Origin: UMGS1696 sp045643285 | GTDB lineage: Bacteria; Bacillota; Clostridia; Oscillospirales; CAG-272 | Direction: 5' to 3' | NCBI GenBank assembly: GCA_045643285.1 | Contig: JAZUKN010000081.1 | Location: 1 to 53,482 of the forward strand | Length of the DNA stretch: 53,482 nt | Shown here: positions 46,056-53,482 of the stretch, piece after piece | How positions within the stretch are numbered: position 1 is the stretch's first letter | How the letters are laid out: each line of letters begins with the position of its first letter | Position numbers and translations under genes: made by a program | The notes under the pieces: model-generated | Told to the model about the DNA's origin: nothing | The model's database searches: none | The model's input: only the letters and a program-made list of their open reading frames with translations

Positions 46056-47594
46056 TCAAGATATTTTCGCAATATTCTTTTTCTTTTTGAATTTTACGAG
46101 AACAAGTGCTACATACACAGCCGAAAACAGCATCATTCTTATAACGGTCGGAAGACTGTTTTTTAAGAGTAGATTGAATAAAGTCGCCGTAATCACAGCA
46201 ACAGTCGGTCTGATATGTAATTTTAGTGCAGATCTTACACCAACACCTGTTCTCAAGCCGAGCTTTATTATACTTGCGGCAAGATTTCCGATCTCACATA
46301 TCCACACGGTGAGAATATAACCGTTTATTCCCATGACAGGTGTTAAAAGCAGTACGAAAATTACTCCGCACGCCGCGTCCGCTATGTTCACGGTCATAAT
46401 ATAGACCTGCTCGCCGAGTCCTTTCAGTACAGAATCCACTGCCGTATCAAGGTACATCACAGGCACGAGCAGACCGAGAAGTAAAGTATATTTCGCGGCT
46501 TCTTCGGACGAGTAGATCATCACTCCGAGTTCACGCGAGAAAGACGTAAAAATCCCGCACGCATAAAGTGAAAACAAAGCGCAACAGCGGTAAACGGTCA
46601 ATGTCGTTTCTCTGATTTTTGCGTTATCTCCAAGCCTGTCAAGCTCGGATATTTCCGGCACGAGCAGAGACGTAAACGATCCGATTATCGCATATGGGAA
46701 CATCACAAGCGGCAGTGCTATTCCCTGCAAAAGACCGTACACCTCAAGTGCGCGCTTTTCAGTAAGTCCGCTTTTTCTTATTCCTTTCGGGATTGCAAGG
46801 TGTTCGATAGTTGTAAGTCCCTGCCTTGCGTAAGAGCCGACAGCCGCAGGAAAGGAGATTTTCGCCGCATCACGGAACGATGTGTGATGAAATCTCGTTT
46901 TTACTCCGCAATTTTCTTTATCCGGCATATAGGAATCGGTAACATACATCACAAAATTCAGAACGAGCGAAAACCCTTCGGCAATAGCAGAACCGCCGAC
47001 GACTGCGAGACAGCTTTGCTCTACGCTTCCGTCGCAGATCATCACAAGCGCGGTCGAAGTAACGACGATTTTCATAAACTGCTCGGAAATCGCAACTACT
47101 GCGTTTTTTCGGACCTTTCTCAGTCCGGTGAAGAATCCAGAAAGCGCGGAAGACAGCGAAATCGCCGGAAGAATCAGCGCAAGGATACGGAGCGACGGCA
47201 AGGTCCGCACGTCAGAGAGCAGTTTTTCTGCAATAACGGGTGACAAACAGAACAAAAGTACCCCGGACGACAAGCCGAACAAAAGCGAATATTTCGTTAC
47301 TGAACGAACTACGGAACGCATGGACTTTTTCCACGATTCTTTATCGCATCCGCGAAGATCGGCACAGCGTTCCGATGTCAGTTTGACGGCAGAAAGATTG
47401 ACACACGACATCGCAACGGTGACGGCAAAGCCGTACACGCTCATTACAAGCGTGAAAAGTCCCATACTCTCCGCTCCGATTTTGCGATTCACATAAGCAT
47501 TGAAGCTGACGCCTACTGCACGCATGAAAACACTGACAAGCGAGAGCATTACTGCGTCTTTTATGAATTTCTTTGTTTTATTATTGAGTGTCAT
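46056..47594 (-). CDS. Lipid-linked oligosaccharide flippase family protein (MurJ/SpoVB-like)
   Basis: This 512-residue membrane protein has 12-14 hydrophobic helices, for example AVMLSLVSVFMRAVGVSF, YSLLFGLSSGVLLFCL and LPALRILALILPAISL-type segments. The N-terminal pattern and loop EQFMKIVVTS fit the MOP-superfamily members annotated as polysaccharide biosynthesis or SpoVB/MurJ-like flippases, which move lipid-linked cell-wall precursors. It ends 44 nt from tRNA-Glu and is transcribed alone. Which substrate it moves cannot be judged. Confidence 0.85.
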   Translation of the reverse strand: MTLNNKTKKFIKDAVMLSLVSVFMRAVGVSFNAYVNRKIGAESMGLFTLVMSVYGFAVTVAMSCVNLSAVKLTSERCADLRGCDKESWKKSMRSVVRSVTKYSLLFGLSSGVLLFCLSPVIAEKLLSDVRTLPSLRILALILPAISLSSALSGFFTGLRKVRKNAVVAISEQFMKIVVTSTALVMICDGSVEQSCLAVVGGSAIAEGFSLVLNFVMYVTDSYMPDKENCGVKTRFHHTSFRDAAKISFPAAVGSYARQGLTTIEHLAIPKGIRKSGLTEKRALEVYGLLQGIALPLVMFPYAIIGSFTSLLVPEISELDRLGDNAKIRETTLTVYRCCALFSLYACGIFTSFSRELGVMIYSSEEAAKYTLLLGLLVPVMYLDTAVDSVLKGLGEQVYIMTVNIADAACGVIFVLLLTPVMGINGYILTVWICEIGNLAASIIKLGLRTGVGVRSALKLHIRPTVAVITATLFNLLLKNSLPTVIRMMLFSAVYVALVLVKFKKKKNIAKIS

Positions 47595-47634
47595 TATTCA
47601 ATCCTCATATTTAATGAAATAATAAATGTTTTTA

Positions 47635-47663
47635 TTGCTTTTTTTGAAAAGATATTGTATAAT
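47635..47663 (+). promoter_or_regulatory. Promoter of the dCMP deaminase-LMWP-rimI-tsaD operon
   Basis: TTGCTT (47635-47640), a 17-nt spacer and TATAAT (47658-47663) lie about 35 nt before the ATG at 47698. Confidence 0.7.
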
Positions 47664-47697
47664 ATAGTATCTCAAAATATATATAATCGGAGTTAGT

Positions 47698-48186
47698 ATG
47701 GAAAGAGTATCAAAACACAACTACTATCTCGATATAGCTGAAACTGTTTCCGAGAGAAGCACCTGTCTACGCCGACGTTACGGTGCAATAATCGTAAAAA
47801 ACGACGTTATAATCTCGACGGGTTACAACGGTGCGCCGAGAGGACGCGCAAACTGCTCCGACACAGGCTCATGCACAAGAGAACGGCTTGGCATACCGCG
47901 CGGTGAAAGATACGAGCTTTGCCGTTCTGTCCACAGTGAGGCGAACGCGATCATCTCCGCAAGCCGCGAGAATATGCTCGGCTCTTCCCTTTATATGTGC
48001 TGTACGGATCCGCAGAACGGCGACATTATCGCAGGAATGAACTCCTGCACAATGTGCAAAAAGCTCATTCTTAACGCAGGAATAGCAAAGGTCATCATCC
48101 GCGACACAAAAGAAGAATACAGGATCATCGACACCGAAAGCTGGATCGAGAACGACGACAGTCTGACCGGAGAGCGCGGATATTAA
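47698..48186 (+). CDS. Deoxycytidylate (dCMP) deaminase
   Basis: This is a 162-residue cytidine-deaminase-fold protein with the zinc ligands HSE (His79, Glu81) and CTMC (Cys117, Cys120), plus GYNGAPRG and RSVHSEANAI. These are diagnostic for the dCMP deaminase/ComEB family, which supplies dUMP for thymidylate synthesis. The usual PCxxC is here SCTMC. GGAG lies 5 nt before the ATG. It leads a four-gene unit with an LMW phosphatase, rimI and tsaD. Confidence 0.93.
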   Translation: MERVSKHNYYLDIAETVSERSTCLRRRYGAIIVKNDVIISTGYNGAPRGRANCSDTGSCTRERLGIPRGERYELCRSVHSEANAIISASRENMLGSSLYMCCTDPQNGDIIAGMNSCTMCKKLILNAGIAKVIIRDTKEEYRIIDTESWIENDDSLTGERGY

Positions 48187-48228
48187 AGTATACTCGTGAA
48201 AACAGAAAATATTATCAAAGGTGATTCA

Positions 48229-48741
48229 GTGGAAGAGATTCTTTTATCTCCCGATAAAGAAAAATCAGCCGGTGTCAAAAAAGACACAGTTCTTTTCGTC
48301 TGCACGGGCAACACTTGCCGCTCCCCGATGTGCGCCGCGTTGTTCAACAAAAAATACGCCGGACTGACGCACCATGCAGAATCTGCAGGACTTGCGGCAG
48401 ACGGTAGCCTGATCTCATCGAATGCCATAACAGCTCTTATCGAATATGGCGTGAGATCTACGGAAGTCAACGACTACAGAAATCATATATCACATAACGT
48501 CACGGAAGACATGATAAAGGATGCCGCTCTGGTCGTCGGTGTGACCTCGTCGCACGCAATGACGCTTATGATGCGTTATCCGGCCTATGCGTCGAAAATA
48601 ACTTCTTTTACCAGAAACATCCCAGACCCTTTCGGCGGTGACGTTGAAACTTACAAATACTGCCTCAAAGAAATTGACGCATCTCTCGGAGAAATGTTTA
48701 CACCTCACTGCGAGGACAAAAATGACAGTACAGATAACTGA
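48229..48741 (+). CDS. Low-molecular-weight protein-tyrosine-phosphatase
   Basis: This is a protein of about 170 residues with the phosphatase loop CTGNTCRSP (Cys25, Arg31) at the N-terminus and the aspartate-containing DPFGGDVETY near the C-terminus, as in LMW-PTPs. A GTG start at 48229 is preferred because AAAGGTGA lies 4-5 nt before it; an earlier in-frame GTG at 48196 lacks a ribosome site. LMW-PTPs often control exopolysaccharide-linked tyrosine kinases, but none is nearby. The gene overlaps rimI by 20 nt. Confidence 0.9.
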   Translation: MEEILLSPDKEKSAGVKKDTVLFVCTGNTCRSPMCAALFNKKYAGLTHHAESAGLAADGSLISSNAITALIEYGVRSTEVNDYRNHISHNVTEDMIKDAALVVGVTSSHAMTLMMRYPAYASKITSFTRNIPDPFGGDVETYKYCLKEIDASLGEMFTPHCEDKNDSTDN

Positions 48742-49198
48742 AATGACAGCAGACGACGTCGAAGCCGTCTATGAAATAGAGAAAAGCTCATTCAATAACC
48801 CGTGGTCGCTTGAAGATATTCGTAAAACAATCGACGAAGAATACGGTTATTTCTACAAGCCGTATGTCGCAAAGGATGAAGACGGAAATATACGCGGTTT
48901 CGTTATAGTAATGATCGTCTCCGATGAAGCGGAAATCGCCGACATTGCTGTCGATCTGTCATCAAGAGGACTCGGCATAGGAAAATTGCTTCTGAGTTAT
49001 GCGCTCGACTATGCAAGATTTTACGGCATAACAAATATATATCTCGAAGTAAGAGAGACAAACGAAGTCGCAAAATCTCTCTATATTTCATCGGGATTTA
49101 AGCCTATCGGTGTGCGTCGGAATTATTACAAGAATCCGACGGAAGACGCAATTGTAATGAAAAATACTCTTTCCGATAAAAAAAAGGAACAGATATAA
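48722..49198 (+). CDS. rimI: Ribosomal protein alanine N-acetyltransferase RimI
   Basis: This 158-residue GNAT protein has the acetyl-CoA loop SSRGLGIGKLLL (about residues 82-91) and EVRETNEVAKSLYISSGFKPIGVRRNYY, the typical RimI end. RimI acetylates the N-terminus of ribosomal protein bS18. It is also often fused to or next to tsaD. Start at ATG 48722, preceded by GAGG; it overlaps the LMW phosphatase end by 20 nt. Its stop overlaps the tsaD start by one base. Confidence 0.94.
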   Translation: MTVQITEMTADDVEAVYEIEKSSFNNPWSLEDIRKTIDEEYGYFYKPYVAKDEDGNIRGFVIVMIVSDEAEIADIAVDLSSRGLGIGKLLLSYALDYARFYGITNIYLEVRETNEVAKSLYISSGFKPIGVRRNYYKNPTEDAIVMKNTLSDKKKEQI

Positions 49199-50292
49199 TG
49201 ATAATATTCGCAATAGAAAGCTCCTGCGACGAAACAGCAGCCGCGGTGCTCAGGTGCGAGGGAACGAAAATCGAAGTTCTCTCGAATATAGTTTCAACAC
49301 AGATACCGATTCACGCACTGTACGGCGGAGTCGTGCCGGAGATCGCAAGCCGCGCTCACTGCGAAGCGATAACAAACGTATCGCGCGAGGCAATAACTCA
49401 GTCAGGCATATCATTTAACGATATCGACGCAGTTGCAGTGACATTTGCACCCGGGCTGATCGGCTCGCTTCTCGTAGGCGTAAATTTTGCAAAATCCTTT
49501 GCGTCGACTCTCGGCGTGCCGCTAATTCCCGTAAACCACATCGAGGCGCACGTCTCTGCGGCGTTTGTTGAACATGACGATCTAAAGCCTCCGTTCCTCT
49601 CTCTTGTCGTTTCCGGCGGTCACACGTGCTTATACGACGTCAGGGACTATGTTACATACGAGGAGATCGGCGGATCGCGTGACGATGCATGCGGCGAGGC
49701 ATTCGACAAAGTCGGCAGAGTCATGGGACTTCCCTATCCCGGCGGTGCGGCTATGGACAAGCTCGCGGCTGAGGCTTTTGAGAAAATAGACTTTTCGGCA
49801 AAAAATGCGCTGTCGTTCCCGTCTCCTGCGGTAAACGACGAAACTTACGACTACTCCTTCAGCGGACTTAAAACCGCGGTCATCAACCACATCCACAACG
49901 AAAAACAACGGCTTAAAACTGAAGTTCTTCCGGATGATATAAGAATGGAGATAGCCGGTGCATTCACAAAGTCCGTCTGCGAAGGGATAACGAAGAAATT
50001 ATCAGCCGCACTTGACGGAACGGGCGCGAAAACGCTTGTAATGGCAGGCGGCGTTGCAGCGAACTCTCATCTTCGCTCGGCTGTCGCACTTGAATGCAAA
50101 AAACACGGCGTGCGTTTCATCGTTCCTGCCATAAAATATTGCGGAGACAATGCAGTTATGACAGGCGCGTGCGGATATTACATGCACACGCTCGGACTTA
50201 AAGCCGATTCGTCTCTCAATGCTTTTGCGTCTGATGAGGGTGCGGAAGAATATTTTGACGAAATCAAACGGAAAATCAAATTACAAAAGTAG
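49198..50292 (+). CDS. tsaD: tRNA N6-threonylcarbamoyladenosine transferase TsaD
   Basis: This 364-residue ASKHA-fold enzyme transfers the threonylcarbamoyl group to A37 of ANN-decoding tRNAs. It has ESSCDETAAAVL at the N-terminus, the metal-binding NHIEAH (His114, His118), VVSGGHT and FDKVGRVMGLPYPGG. Partners TsaB and TsaE are not in the window. The ATG overlaps the rimI stop, so translation is coupled. Length slightly exceeds the usual 340. Confidence 0.96.
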   Translation: MIIFAIESSCDETAAAVLRCEGTKIEVLSNIVSTQIPIHALYGGVVPEIASRAHCEAITNVSREAITQSGISFNDIDAVAVTFAPGLIGSLLVGVNFAKSFASTLGVPLIPVNHIEAHVSAAFVEHDDLKPPFLSLVVSGGHTCLYDVRDYVTYEEIGGSRDDACGEAFDKVGRVMGLPYPGGAAMDKLAAEAFEKIDFSAKNALSFPSPAVNDETYDYSFSGLKTAVINHIHNEKQRLKTEVLPDDIRMEIAGAFTKSVCEGITKKLSAALDGTGAKTLVMAGGVAANSHLRSAVALECKKHGVRFIVPAIKYCGDNAVMTGACGYYMHTLGLKADSSLNAFASDEGAEEYFDEIKRKIKLQK

Positions 50293-50305
50293 AACTTCTC
50301 AACAA

Positions 50306-50330
50306 AGTTTTCAACAGCCTGTTGAAAACT
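50306..50330. repeat. Perfect palindrome upstream of dnaD
   Basis: AGTTTTCAACAG and CTGTTGAAAACT form a 12-bp inverted repeat about 130 nt before the dnaD-like gene. TTTTCAACA is a two-mismatch relative of the DnaA box TTATCCACA. It may be a terminator for tsaD or a protein-binding site; no T-run follows. The remaining stretch to 50458 shows no other feature. Confidence 0.45.
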
Positions 50331-50458
50331 ACATAAGTAAAACGGAATGAATACTTAACCGAAATATACATTTCCTAATTCCGACAGGATAAATCATATT
50401 CATTTCATAACCCCAATTATTCCGCAGAAAATTCATTTTACCGGGTGGAATATTCACT

Positions 50459-51454
50459 ATGAAAATCGTACCGATATACAAAAACAAAATAATTTCTCTC
50501 CCTGCAGAAGCTGTCGGAGAAAAGTTATCAACCGCCACAAATGAAGAGCTAAAAGTCCTTATCCGCGTCTTCACGGAGAGTGACTTTAATGTTTCCGATG
50601 CCGCCGCAGAACTTGAAATGACCGAAAAAACATTCATGCGTGCGCTCGAATCATGGCAGAACGCCGGTGTCCTCGTTTACGACAGTGCGGAAAACAAAAA
50701 AATATCAAAGAAATCCGCATCCGTTTCCTCCGTAAAGTCCGACAAAAAATCTGAAGACGCAGAGGAAAAGAGAAAAAAGAAGATCGAGATGCACACTTCT
50801 CTGCCGTCCTATTCATCCGACGAGCTTGCCGAAGTCATGAACAGAGTCAAAGGCTCGGGCGAGCTTATTGATTCATGCCAGCAGCTTCTCGGGAAGATTT
50901 TCAACACTGCCGAAGCGTCAAAGATAATCGGACTGTCCGACCAGCTTTCTCTATCGAACGAATACATTCTTCTCCTGTGCGCTCACGCAGTTTCGGTAGA
51001 CAAACGCTCAGTCAGATACATAGAGAAGCTCGCCGTAGAGTTTTATGACAAAGATATTGTCTCATACGAAGAACTTGAAGAAGAGCTGAACACGATGAAA
51101 TCCCGGATGTCGACTGAAACATTCGTCCGCACGCTGTTCGGGATAGGCAAACGCGCATTTATCAAAAAAGAGAAAGAAGCAATTTCCGATTGGACCGAGA
51201 AATACGGCTTCGGTCGTGATATGATAGAAAAAGCGTACGAAATCACGGTATCTCACACCGGAGAGCCGAAAATCTCATACGCAAACGCGATACTTGAACG
51301 CTGGTACGCCGACGGGATAAAAACACCCGAAGACGTTGACGCGGCGGACAGTAAACGAAACACGAAAAACGGTACTCAGTCGAGCTTTGAAACGGACGAT
51401 TTCTTTGAAGCAGCACTGAACCGTACATACAGCGATGACGGAGGAAAGAAATGA
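50459..51454 (+). CDS. DnaD-domain replication protein
   Basis: This is a 331-residue protein with an N-terminal winged-helix-like part (residues 1-90), a charged Lys/Ser-rich linker (about 80-115) and a C-terminal DnaD/DnaB_2 domain ending in YANAILERWY, the YxxxIxxxW motif. In Firmicutes such proteins help load the replicative helicase with DnaI/DnaC. The stop overlaps the DnaC-like gene's start (ATGA), so the pair is co-translated, as expected for a helicase-loading module. Confidence 0.9.
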   Translation: MKIVPIYKNKIISLPAEAVGEKLSTATNEELKVLIRVFTESDFNVSDAAAELEMTEKTFMRALESWQNAGVLVYDSAENKKISKKSASVSSVKSDKKSEDAEEKRKKKIEMHTSLPSYSSDELAEVMNRVKGSGELIDSCQQLLGKIFNTAEASKIIGLSDQLSLSNEYILLLCAHAVSVDKRSVRYIEKLAVEFYDKDIVSYEELEEELNTMKSRMSTETFVRTLFGIGKRAFIKKEKEAISDWTEKYGFGRDMIEKAYEITVSHTGEPKISYANAILERWYADGIKTPEDVDAADSKRNTKNGTQSSFETDDFFEAALNRTYSDDGGKK

Positions 51455-52404
51455 CCAGAAGCGAAACGGTAAAAAAAGCAAAAGACATTATTTCCGCACG
51501 CCGTACAGAAGCTGTACACACGTTTGAAAGTCATATCGCAGAGGTGTCCGATGTTGTTCCGAGAATAGCCGAGATCGACAGACTTCTTTCAAAAACAGGC
51601 GCAAGGATCGTCGGAAACGCACTGAACATCGAAAACGCAGGAGTTGAAGTGATAAGAGCCGATTACGAAGATCTCGTCAGAGAAAAGCGTTCGCTGCTCG
51701 TCTCCGCCGGTTATCCCGAAGACTACTGCGACATAAAATACACCTGCGAGAAATGCGCGGACTCCGGTTTCGTCGGAATAAAGATCTGCGACTGCCTCAA
51801 AAAAGAGATCGTGAAAGCGTCTCTTGAATCCTCAGGGCTGTATTATCTGACTGAGACTCAGAATTTCAGTACATTCTCCCTCAGCTATTACGAAGGAAAA
51901 GCACGCGAAATAATGGAGCAGAACATCTCCATTCTTCGCTCGTTCGTTGAATCGTTCAACAGAGAGAACGACAAGAGCTTTCTTTTCATGGGAGGAACGG
52001 GGCTTGGCAAAACGCACCTTTCCACGAGCGTTGCGGTTTCTCTGATCGAAAAAGGCGCGTATGTCGTCTATGAATCCTCGATAAAGCTCTTCTCCGACTT
52101 TGAAGCACGCCAGTTCGGACGCAGTCCATTCGGCGACGACACAGACACGGAAAAGTATCTCGACTGCGATCTTCTCATAATCGACGATCTCGGCTGTGAA
52201 ATGACGAATTCCTACACCGTATCGTGCCTTTACAACATCATAAACAGCCGCATGATAAGGCACAGATCCACTATCATAAGTACGAATCTGACGCAGGCAG
52301 AACTGCGTAAGAGATACACAGACCGCATAGTCAGCCGCATTTTCGGCGAATTCAGACCGATTCTCTTCTCCGGTAAGGACATTAGAGAACAAAAGCTGCG
52401 CTGA
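51451..52404 (+). CDS. DnaC/DnaI-like helicase loader ATPase
   Basis: This 317-residue protein has a helical N-terminus, a zinc-type Cys cluster (YTCEKCADSG and KICDCLK; Cys99, Cys102, Cys113, Cys115), then an AAA+ ATPase with Walker A GGTGLGKT (181-188) and Walker B LLIIDDLG. It resembles DnaI/DnaC loaders that put the replicative helicase on DNA at initiation. ATGA overlap with the DnaD-domain gene. Length is normal for the clostridial type. Confidence 0.93.
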   Translation: MTRSETVKKAKDIISARRTEAVHTFESHIAEVSDVVPRIAEIDRLLSKTGARIVGNALNIENAGVEVIRADYEDLVREKRSLLVSAGYPEDYCDIKYTCEKCADSGFVGIKICDCLKKEIVKASLESSGLYYLTETQNFSTFSLSYYEGKAREIMEQNISILRSFVESFNRENDKSFLFMGGTGLGKTHLSTSVAVSLIEKGAYVVYESSIKLFSDFEARQFGRSPFGDDTDTEKYLDCDLLIIDDLGCEMTNSYTVSCLYNIINSRMIRHRSTIISTNLTQAELRKRYTDRIVSRIFGEFRPILFSGKDIREQKLR

Positions 52405-52449
52405 CGCGGAACAAAAAAGAAAAATAATTTAATCCACAGGAGGACTGAC

Positions 52450-53310
52450 ATGAAAATAGGCGCAATGGTTGAGTCGTTCAGACTCGGATTCAGAGGTGGA
52501 GTCGAAAAGGCGGCTTCTCTCGGCATCGAAGGACTTCAGGCTTACGCAACGGGCGGCGAGCTTGACGCTTCGACTATCACAAAGGCAGAAATCAAAGAAA
52601 AACTCGACATCGTTCATTCAAACGGCATGGTTTTCTCCGCTCTTTGCGGCGACTTCGGCTACGGATTCGACGATCCCGACAGAAACGCGGAGTTCATCGA
52701 AAAATCGAAGAGAATACTTGACCTCTCAGGTGAGTTCGGATGCCACATCGTAACGACGCACATCGCGTACGTTGATCCCGAAGAATGCCCGAGAAAAGAA
52801 ATGATGCGTAAGGCTTGCAGAGAGCTTGCAGAATACGCGGACTCCGTCGGTTCAGTCTTCGCAATCGAAACAGGTATAGACCACGGAAAGACGCTCAGAG
52901 AATTCCTTGATTCTCTCGGTGCAAACGGCGTAAGAGTAAACTTTGACCCTGCAAACCTCGTAATGTGCATCGATGAACGCCCTGAAGAAGCCCTCAAGTA
53001 TCTCGGCAAGTATGTCGCTCACACACACGCAAAAGACGGAATCATGCTCAAGAAGAAAATTGCAGAAAAGCTCGCTATCGGCGAAGAAGCAAAGGATCAC
53101 CAGGCACTTGTAGATATGGGCAACCTCTATCTTGAACTTCCGCTCGGTGAAGGCGACGTAAACTTCGACGTTTACCTCCCTGCACTTGCCGCTACAGGAT
53201 ACAACGGCTTCCTCACGATCGAACGCGAAGTCGGCGACAATCCGGCGGCTGACATTGAGCTTGCAGTCAACTTCCTCAAAGAAAAGATCGAAAAATTCAA
53301 TCTCAAATAA
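52450..53310 (+). CDS. TIM-barrel sugar phosphate isomerase/epimerase family protein
   Basis: This 286-residue AP-endonuclease-2-type TIM barrel has metal-binding residues in AIETGIDHG, NFDPANL, AHTHAKDG and GFLTIERE, as in xylose-isomerase-like epimerases such as L-ribulose-5-phosphate 3-epimerase. The exact sugar is not known. GGAGG lies just before the ATG. Upstream is the DnaC-like gene 45 nt away, so co-transcription is possible although there is no functional link. Confidence 0.9.
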   Translation: MKIGAMVESFRLGFRGGVEKAASLGIEGLQAYATGGELDASTITKAEIKEKLDIVHSNGMVFSALCGDFGYGFDDPDRNAEFIEKSKRILDLSGEFGCHIVTTHIAYVDPEECPRKEMMRKACRELAEYADSVGSVFAIETGIDHGKTLREFLDSLGANGVRVNFDPANLVMCIDERPEEALKYLGKYVAHTHAKDGIMLKKKIAEKLAIGEEAKDHQALVDMGNLYLELPLGEGDVNFDVYLPALAATGYNGFLTIEREVGDNPAADIELAVNFLKEKIEKFNLK

Positions 53311-53460
53311 GTCAGGACACAAAAAAATCCTCCCGTTTCGTAATGCAATAGGTGCATAAGGAAGTATTTTTGATTTTGTACGGTAAAATCAGATGTTCGA
53401 GATATTGATAAATCGGAATTTGTTCATGAACCGCATCACGACAGAACGGAGAATAAATAT

Positions 53461-53482
53461 ATGTATGAAAGAATGTTAGATA
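53461..53482 (+). CDS. Start of a further gene, cut by the window edge
   Basis: Only seven codons (MYERMLD) are visible. CGGAG lies 9 nt upstream of the ATG. The MxERMLD beginning recalls DUF3788-type proteins, but this rests on seven residues. The stretch from 53311 to 53460 holds no other gene; TGATTTT/AAAATCA near 53371 may form a small hairpin. Confidence 0.4.

Overview
The window looks like a chromosomal segment of an anaerobic, low-to-mid GC Clostridia-type Bacillota, probably an uncultured gut lineage. The reasons are: vegetative promoters close to the TTGACA-17-TATAAT consensus; GGAGG-type ribosome sites; DnaD plus DnaC-like helicase-loader genes; an SLH-domain surface protein; an ECF-transporter S subunit; a COG2509-type flavoprotein; a ferredoxin-fused aldo/keto reductase; intracellular fucosidases; and uronate catabolism genes. 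All 53 kb were read by eye, so family names rest on recognised motifs and not on searches.

Layout. 0-4.3 kb: the end of a sensor kinase, a small DUF6061-like ORF, and two TrmA-family rRNA uracil methyltransferases flanking a GNAT. 4.4-10.4 kb: a DUF3343/cysteine-desulfurase pair, an unknown protein behind a perfect consensus promoter, a D,D-carboxypeptidase, glucose-6-phosphate isomerase with a small P-loop protein, and a Cys-rich unknown. 10.5-13.5 kb: a Leloir-type operon (nucleotidyltransferase, galE, galM). 13.5-17.2 kb: cysK, a hairpin array, tRNA-Val, then wecB, an HprK-like kinase and a soluble S26-like peptidase. 17.3-21.2 kb: argGH, a flavodoxin-like gene and an ECF S subunit with a long leader. 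21.4-24.7 kb: GH95 fucosidase with a Xer recombinase. 24.8-30.6 kb: a membrane protein, a PRTase, htpG coupled to a prephenate-dehydratase-like protein, and a phosphohexomutase. 30.7-35 kb: a palindromic element, GH29 fucosidase, an ATPase, an SLH protein and a 49-residue Asn-rich peptide. 35-38 kb: a redox pair and an AP2-domain protein with a ten-G tract in its leader. 38.2-42.7 kb: uxaB, uxaC and a GH3 gene. 42.7-46 kb: an ABC-exporter/GNAT fusion, a solitary PqqD-like protein, a second hairpin array and tRNA-Glu with a 3' relic. 46-50.3 kb: a flippase, dCMP deaminase, LMW phosphatase, rimI and tsaD. 50.4-53.5 kb: dnaD, the dnaC-like loader, a TIM-barrel sugar isomerase and the start of a further gene.

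How the parts fit. Central sugar metabolism is well represented (pgi, phosphohexomutase, galE/galM/nucleotidyltransferase, fucosidases, uronate genes), which fits life on host or plant glycans. The least explained parts are: two tRNA-linked palindromic hairpin arrays of one repeat family; the HprK-like kinase/S26-like peptidase pair with a distant PqqD and no visible precursor peptide; the ABC-GNAT fusion; the AP2 gene with its G tract; and the unknown ORFs coupled to housekeeping genes. I see no CRISPR array, no IS element and no complete prophage.
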